Origin: Otatea glauca
Taxonomy: Eukaryota; Streptophyta; Magnoliopsida; Poales; Poaceae
Assembly: GCA_036346275.1 (NCBI GenBank)
Contig: CM070727.1
Span: forward strand, 2,347,760-2,411,759
Direction of reading: 5' to 3'
Length of the DNA: 64,000 nt
Shown here one piece after another: positions 58,601 through 64,000 of the stretch (within the stretch, counting starts at the first letter, position 1; every line of letters begins with the position of its first letter). A model generated the notes under the pieces. The model had not been told where the DNA came from and searched no databases. It saw only the letters and a list, made by a program, of their open reading frames with translations. The translations under genes were made by a program, and so were the position numbers.

Positions 58601-61600
58601 TCTCCTTCGTTTCTCCAAGCTAAACGTCCGAAATTTCCCCAAATCCGCCATGGCCGAAAGCTCCAAGGCCCAAAAACCGAATGCAATTCTCGCAATACAG
58701 AAAACCATTCCCAAATCCATTTGAACCTCACCATCAGTAGACTATAGCAATCAAAAGCCCTCAACAATAATTAGGAATCGTCGACTAAAGCCCCGTCGCC
58801 CCCTTACTGTTCTTCTTCTCCAAAGCGGCGCACGGTGGTGGAGTCCTCTGACCAACTTCCGACCGAGGTAAATGCAAAAATGGGTTCTCCATCTCTCCCT
58901 ATTGCTGATACTCTTACCCATTCATGCCGAGACTTACTTCTCCTTCTTCTCCGGCGAGTTCTTGCTGTTGCCGCCGCCCCTCACGGTGGCGAGCACCTTC
59001 CCGACCTCCCCTGGCCGAATCGACACCGTCTCCGTGTGCGCACCGTCGAGCTGAAGCTCATGGAGTAGCCTATTCCGCCTCTCCGGCCTTCCTTCGCCGC
59101 CGGCGAGCTTCGACACCGCCGCCCCTGTTTTTGTGTCTCTGCGCTGTGGGCCCTCTTCGTCAGTGACGCAACTGAACTCAGTTCAACCAGTGAAGGCGCC
59201 TTCGCTGTAAGGAAAACGTATTTTCCATTTTTTCCAGAAATTTTGTATACCCGAATTGATTCAAACATTCATAACTTTTGCATTATAACTTCAAATTGCA
59301 TGAAACAAAATTCTAAATTCATCTAAAATCAATTAGTTTCATAATATGAAATAACATTTTGAAAATGTTCAATGGGTAAATTTGAAATTCAAATTTGAAA
59401 GAAAGGGCTAAAAACACACTTCATATTAAAAAGTTGTAAACAAACTTAAAAATGAATGGAACCAATTTTAGTGAGATACTCATGTTTCCAGAAGTTCAAA
59501 TATATAAAAATATTTAAATTTCATTATTGTTCGAATTACTTTCTATTAAAGATTGTATTCAATGCGCTAGAAATTCAAATATACATAACTTGTATAAAAG
59601 AAATATGGAATAAGTAAAATTTAGTTTCTAGATATTAACATGGCAGTAGAATACCTGAATATGCCAAAATAATTAATAAATGAACTTGATTTGAATTATC
59701 TCGAAAAGTATGAAATGACTTAAAACATAAAGTGCATGTATATATGTATAGAAAGTTGAATAGTTAAAACATAGGTCAAATGAATTCAAATGATCACCAA
59801 ATCAGTTTTGTTGTACTCCTAGCATTGCAAGGATCTCAGATGTAAAATAATATTTAAAGTTTGCTACATAAAACAGTAAATGATTAATAGTCAATATGTA
59901 AATACTTGCATAATTGGAATAGTCGTAACTTTCGCGAATAAACTCTGAATTTGATGAAACCAAATCCTATAACCTCGAAAAATAGTACCTTGCTGTTTTT
60001 ACAAAAATATCTTATGTTGGTGCAAGAATGAAATAAAGTAACGATAGACCCTAATGATCATTTATAGGAAAAACACTTTGGATAGAAGTCAAATATCATG
60101 GAACTAACTTTAAAATACTATTAGAGTCATACCTTGTTAATGCTTGAAAAATGAGTAGATTATCTTGCATGGTGTAGTCGCCATCTTGTATCAAAAACCG
60201 AATTCTTAGCGAATAGTAGATTGAACTATCAAGCTTTTTCATCGATCCGTAGAACCTCTCGTCAAAATGCAAAAACTATGGAAATCAGTTTAGAAATGAT
60301 ATTTAGGATATGGTCTATCATATTCTAGAAAAATACTTCCTTTACAACTCACTTTTCAATTAAATCGTGCTAGTTGAATACCCCTAAAAAGTATGTTTGT
60401 CATAACCTTTAATGTCACATAAGCTTTTTCAACTATGAAAATAAGGTCTCGTCTAAACACTAAAATGTATGAAATCAGCCTAGATGCGTTCTTCAAAGTA
60501 TATGCTATCCACTTGCGAACAAATAATCTTATTTCATCATGTTTTGCATATAAACATTAATAGTCAAATAACCCTTAGTTTCATTGTTTAATGAACTTTG
60601 CCATAATAAGATTAAGTGAATCCTTGTAATAAAGAATTTATAATTAATATATTTGTATCACCAGAACCTTTTTAAAAACCATAAATAAATCTATTTAGCT
60701 AGCTTATCAATCATAACTTATTTAAAACCTTTCATATGCAAAATCTTAAGGCTAAGTGCTATTAGCATAACCGCTTTAATTTGTGTTTTACTTCTTTTAA
60801 TACAAATAATTTTAGCATCTATAATTTGAAATCGTAAATACTAAAATTCATAATTTTAGCCTCTTGAATTCGTAATTCAAGATTAGATAATCTATATAAG
60901 AAACCCTGTTTTGTTTGTCATTAAGTCATTAAGTTTAAGAATAAAGTAATTTCTTAAATAATCCAAACTCTAAAGTGTTCTTGTTTTCTGCAATGAATCT
61001 TTATTTGATTTTCATGCATTTTCTTTCGCCTTTATTGAAGTTTATTATTTGCTATATTTTAGATCAATCGACGTGTAGAATCAAGCGTCCCTTCCTCCGT
61101 CGTTACCTCCGTCATCTGCGATCGCGTCTTCGTAAATGGCGATATATAAGCAAGGCAAGCACCCTCCTTTGACCATCTTGATCCCAGAATTTAATTTGCA
61201 TTGTTTATTAAAATGTTTTATGCATACGTTTACTTTCCGTAAATTGCTATTTTGTGGTACTGGTAGTTATGCCTGTTGTCTCATGAAACTTCCTTGATAA
61301 GTTTGAATATGTGAACCTTGATAACCATAGATTAAGCTTAGACAATTACTAAATGTCGGCATGGGTATATACGAATACTTTTATCCATGCTTAGCCATGC
61401 TTTTAGATCAAATGATGATGATGATCAGATCAAAATGTGTTCCTTGAGAAATGGAAAATGTTGTCATTGTAGCTGTTGGTTATGGGGATTTTGATTAAAA
61501 ACCCAAAATAAAACTATGGTTTTGATGCGGGCGATTATTGGCAATAGCCGGAGGTGCAGAGGGATTTGCACGTAGTTAGGGTGGAGTATCGCCCGTGTCA

Positions 61601-63640
61601 ACTTAAGGACCGAACTCAGTGTTGTATGATCCAAGATAATCCGTACAACCACAAGTGTTGTTATGGGGCTTCCTTAAACCAATTAAGTTATTTAGTTTAA
61701 CTTTGCACATTGGTAGGCTGAAGTAGTACGGGTTTTCCTTTCGGGGTTTGCTCGACGGGGTGCCCACACCGAGGTGTTGGGAACGACACTTACCAACATA
61801 ACGGTGTGCGCCACGTCTATGGGGATTTCCAACATTCCTATGCTCTGAGTTCTCCCAACATAGCGTGGGTTTTATCGTCCCGGTGCTGATGCAAAGTTAA
61901 ATTAGACAATGTAAAGGTTTTCGTCATGAACATTCTGGCCACACGCCTAAGGTGCGTGAAACTCGCGGCAAAAAGAAAAGGTCATGACTTGTGGGTAAAG
62001 TTGTACACCTCTGCAGAGTAAATCTAATCGATTAGCCGTCCCCTCGGTCATGGGAAACTTGGTGAACTTGCACTAGTTAAATGTTTAATTTTCTAAAATG
62101 GGATGTGGTTTGGAACTTGTTTAGCAGCTTTTGTTTTCATGTCAAAGGATCGACATTGATGGATTCCATTTCTGGATTATTCGATATTCACGATGGGTTG
62201 TGAATATTACTTATGCTTTACTTATTTCATATCAGTCAATTATGCTTTTATAAATTCCGTTTGCAAATAACTTGTTTTACAATGTCAATTTCGCTTTATG
62301 CAAATTAAGCGTAGTAGCCTCCTTTGAAATGGCTTTGCATATATTATAGGCTTTGCTCAAGTCTTGTGGAGATGCGAATGTACTCACCTTGCTTATATGT
62401 GGTTTTTAGGTGGATAAGTTAGCGAAGCTTCGAGGTTTTTTCCATCGCAGGTTGCGGGTTTTTCTTCGTCGAATCTTTCTAGGGATTATGGCTTGTCAGT
62501 TGCCTGTTGGTTTTGGATGGGCACACTACAAGACCAATTACTTCTTTTACTGCTATATCTCTGAGTTGTAAGAATTTTCTTTATGTAATAGCTTCCGCTT
62601 AATAATAATTGTTGTATGGATGTGATTCCAATTGGTGTATGTGCGTACTAGCTACTGATCATGGGACTAGTACGGAATGCACATTAGATTTCTATTTTTG
62701 CAAGTTTGTAAAAATGGGGGTCGTTACACTGTGCAAACAGAACCAACAGAGGAAGTTCGACGCGCTTTGGAAGACGTTGGGCGAACTAACGAAGAAGCAA
62801 TTAATGGATCCCGGAGGTACCGCTAGTTCATCAAGGAACCCGATGGTGTACCATGAGCAAGGAGAGGACCCACGACCTTGTGTGTGTTGTCGCCAGACCC
62901 CCAAACCTCGGCGTGGGCGGTACGACATAAAGAGTTTCACCGATTGGATCGACATGAGCCTTTGGAGAAATAGTCCCTACGCATGACGAGGCGGCTCGCG
63001 TTATGGGATCATGACAACGAACGACGGAGATTTACAAGCTGGGTAATGAAAGGCACGGATGCCTTCCATCGTGGGTATAGTTGAAGGTGTCTTATTAGAG
63101 ACACAGAGATATTTCATTGAGCGATACAAGACCTCCACGGCATGTATGTCGGATAATCATTGTCGTGCTCAATGTTGTGTCTACTTACATGTCCAAGAAA
63201 ACAAGAAAGCGCGGACACATCGGGTTACAGGAGAGTGGCGTGGAGCGGAGATACCACGTGCAGCTGCGGTGGCCGAGGTCGCAGGGTGCCCAGGAGAGGA
63301 CTTCCCATTTGTGCATACTCCTGCGCGAAACCACGCTGCTTTGCACTTGCCGTGCTCGCACATCATTGCCGCGGCCGCGAGATGCATCAATCACGTCGTC
63401 GTTCATCTCCCGTACTACTACAAGCGAGCGTTCTCAACACGAGTTATGCGGTGCCGAGTGGATGGATCGTTCAATGACCCCCTCGGACCATCGATGGGTA
63501 CAGAACATCCGAATGTTGAAGTGAAGGTCGGGCGTCGAAGGACAAGGCGATTCGCAGCGATATGGGCGAGTCCGAGGCGCGTCGCAACCGCGGATAATGT
63601 AATTTTCCATGTTGTTCCCAACTTGTATTTTCAATGGACC
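55665..63640 (+). pseudogene. MURA-type Mutator transposase, broken by stops, frameshifts and a solo LTR
   Basis: The likely start is MSEKLYFQIFYGDGE at 55665, matching the N-terminal domain of MURA-like proteins. A MuDR DNA-binding-type region follows at 56350-56600 (YDVKCVVDLCPWRAHAY). The MULE catalytic domain is at about 56930-57330: LCMDGTFLTGKYKG carries the first catalytic aspartate, and VIHDRHAGLLRAI and SRWCMRHMGANF follow. In-frame TAG stops lie at 57040 and 57094. At 57333 a solo LTR interrupts the codons of a conserved KRLC stretch, and the frame resumes after the CTGTG duplication with KQNQQRKFD. The remainder (62730-63640) includes FIERYKTSTACMSDN, a SWIM-type cysteine/histidine region (LHLPCSHIIAA, frame-shifted upstream) and the basic KVGRRRTRR tail. 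It is not functional. In intact elements it catalyses Mutator transposition in the nucleus. Confidence 0.85.
57333..62728 (+). mobile_element. Solo LTR (long-LTR/LARD-like family), copy B, inside the MULE transposase
   Basis: The ends are TGTAACATCCCGAAAAAT and GGGGGTCGTTACA. The flanking 5-bp duplications are perfect: CTGTG at 57328-57332 and 62729-62733. The length is 5396 bp. A TATAAATT box at about 58551 precedes a GC-rich leader (58560-59200), giving plus sense. It is the same family as 36225-40283, in the opposite orientation and about 1.3 kb longer. No gag, pol or second LTR is present. ORFs of up to 130 codons over the GC-rich part are not convincing genes. The AT-rich remainder, 59220-62600, shows no other feature. 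Confidence 0.75.
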
Positions 63641-64000
63641 GGTAAGTTGTAATGTAAGTTGTAATGTTCGATGTAATTTTCAATGTACTAGTAGGTTGTT
63701 TTTCGCATCATGTAATTCTCAGATGTACGATTAATAGCTACGAGGATAATGTAATTCTCAACGTTATGTGCCTCGTCGAACATGTCTTTGTCTTTCGTAT
63801 GTTTGTAATATGATATTTTTTGGCTCTCGCACTTGGTTGTATTGTTTGTTGAGTATGGTACAATTCGTTATTTCACATTTCATTTTGTGTGCACATGTAA
63901 TTCTTGACAAATTTGTTGTATTTGCTTTGTAACGAGCCACGATGGCGTGACCTTGCACTCGAGTGCTGGGCGTGACCGTCGATCGACCCACGGTCTAGGT

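Larger units (their letters stand above)
54335..64000 (+). mobile_element. Mutator-like element (MULE), right end beyond the window
   Basis: The left part (54335-54530) carries a repeated AAAACTATRCGYCCG phrase and a GC-rich segment typical of MULE terminal regions. A purine-rich (GAA)n tract follows (about 54536-54650), then a 177-bp tandem repeat array (54722-55640), and then a MURA-type transposase gene from 55665. A solo LTR is nested at 57333-62728. The right terminal repeat and target duplication are not visible, so the extent is provisional. Confidence 0.6.

Noticed and set aside
58231..58623. 130-codon ORF around a TATA box
   Set aside because: It lies in the promoter/leader of solo LTR copy B, overlaps another open frame, and matches no family.

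Overview
This window reads as nuclear DNA from a grass (Poaceae). Two intact, intronless, GC-rich genes of the kind typical of grass genomes lie in a matrix of AT-rich sequence, MITEs, CACTA, Mutator-like and hAT DNA transposons, and LTR retrotransposon pieces. The species cannot be told from the sequence. No bacterial features, rRNA genes, functional tRNA genes or CRISPR arrays were found.

The only two convincing host genes are tandem-family paralogues of the BAHD acyl-CoA transferase superfamily, both on the minus strand: 11597-12919 (440 aa) and 31831-33138 (435 aa). They most resemble the grass clade that acylates amines (tryptamine, agmatine, putrescine) with hydroxycinnamoyl- or benzoyl-CoA. 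Both keep the HXXXD catalytic motif, and both have DFGAG or DFGTG in place of DFGWG. Upstream of each is a TATA box with a MYB-type AC element (ACCTACC or ACCTAAC) just beyond it. The two genes therefore look like a duplicated, phenylpropanoid-coregulated defence-amide pair, now separated by about 19 kb of transposons.

Layout: 1-6436 is the 3' part of a Sirevirus-like copia element on the plus strand (AT-rich interior, repeated polypurine tracts, 3' LTR). 7284-9304 holds a MITE and a (TA)n-flanked compound element. 9.4-13.1 kb holds a tRNA-like fragment and the first BAHD gene. 13.1-30.6 kb is an intergenic nest of MITEs, a reverse-strand solo LTR, hAT pieces, short tandem repeats, a second (TA)n-flanked element and a CACTA end. 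30.6-33.4 kb holds the second BAHD gene. 34472-51104 is a single 16.6-kb CACTA (En/Spm) transposon with matching terminal repeats and a GTT target duplication. It carries a decayed TNP2 transposase gene and a second decayed gene with an Ulp1-like protease region. 51.1-54.3 kb holds an hAT element and another hairpin MITE. 54.3 kb to the window end is a Mutator-like element with a broken MURA-type transposase gene.

Two solo LTRs of one long-LTR family, in opposite orientations, sit inside coding exons of the two large DNA transposons: 36225-40283 in the CACTA transposase and 57333-62728 in the MULE transposase. Each has a perfect 5-bp target duplication, and each reading frame resumes on the far side. 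This gives a clear order of events: DNA transposons first, retrotransposon insertion next, then LTR-LTR recombination. I did not find a previously undescribed gene system. The most distinctive observations are the nested architecture, the shared promoter module of the BAHD pair, and the paired (TA)n-flanked elements.
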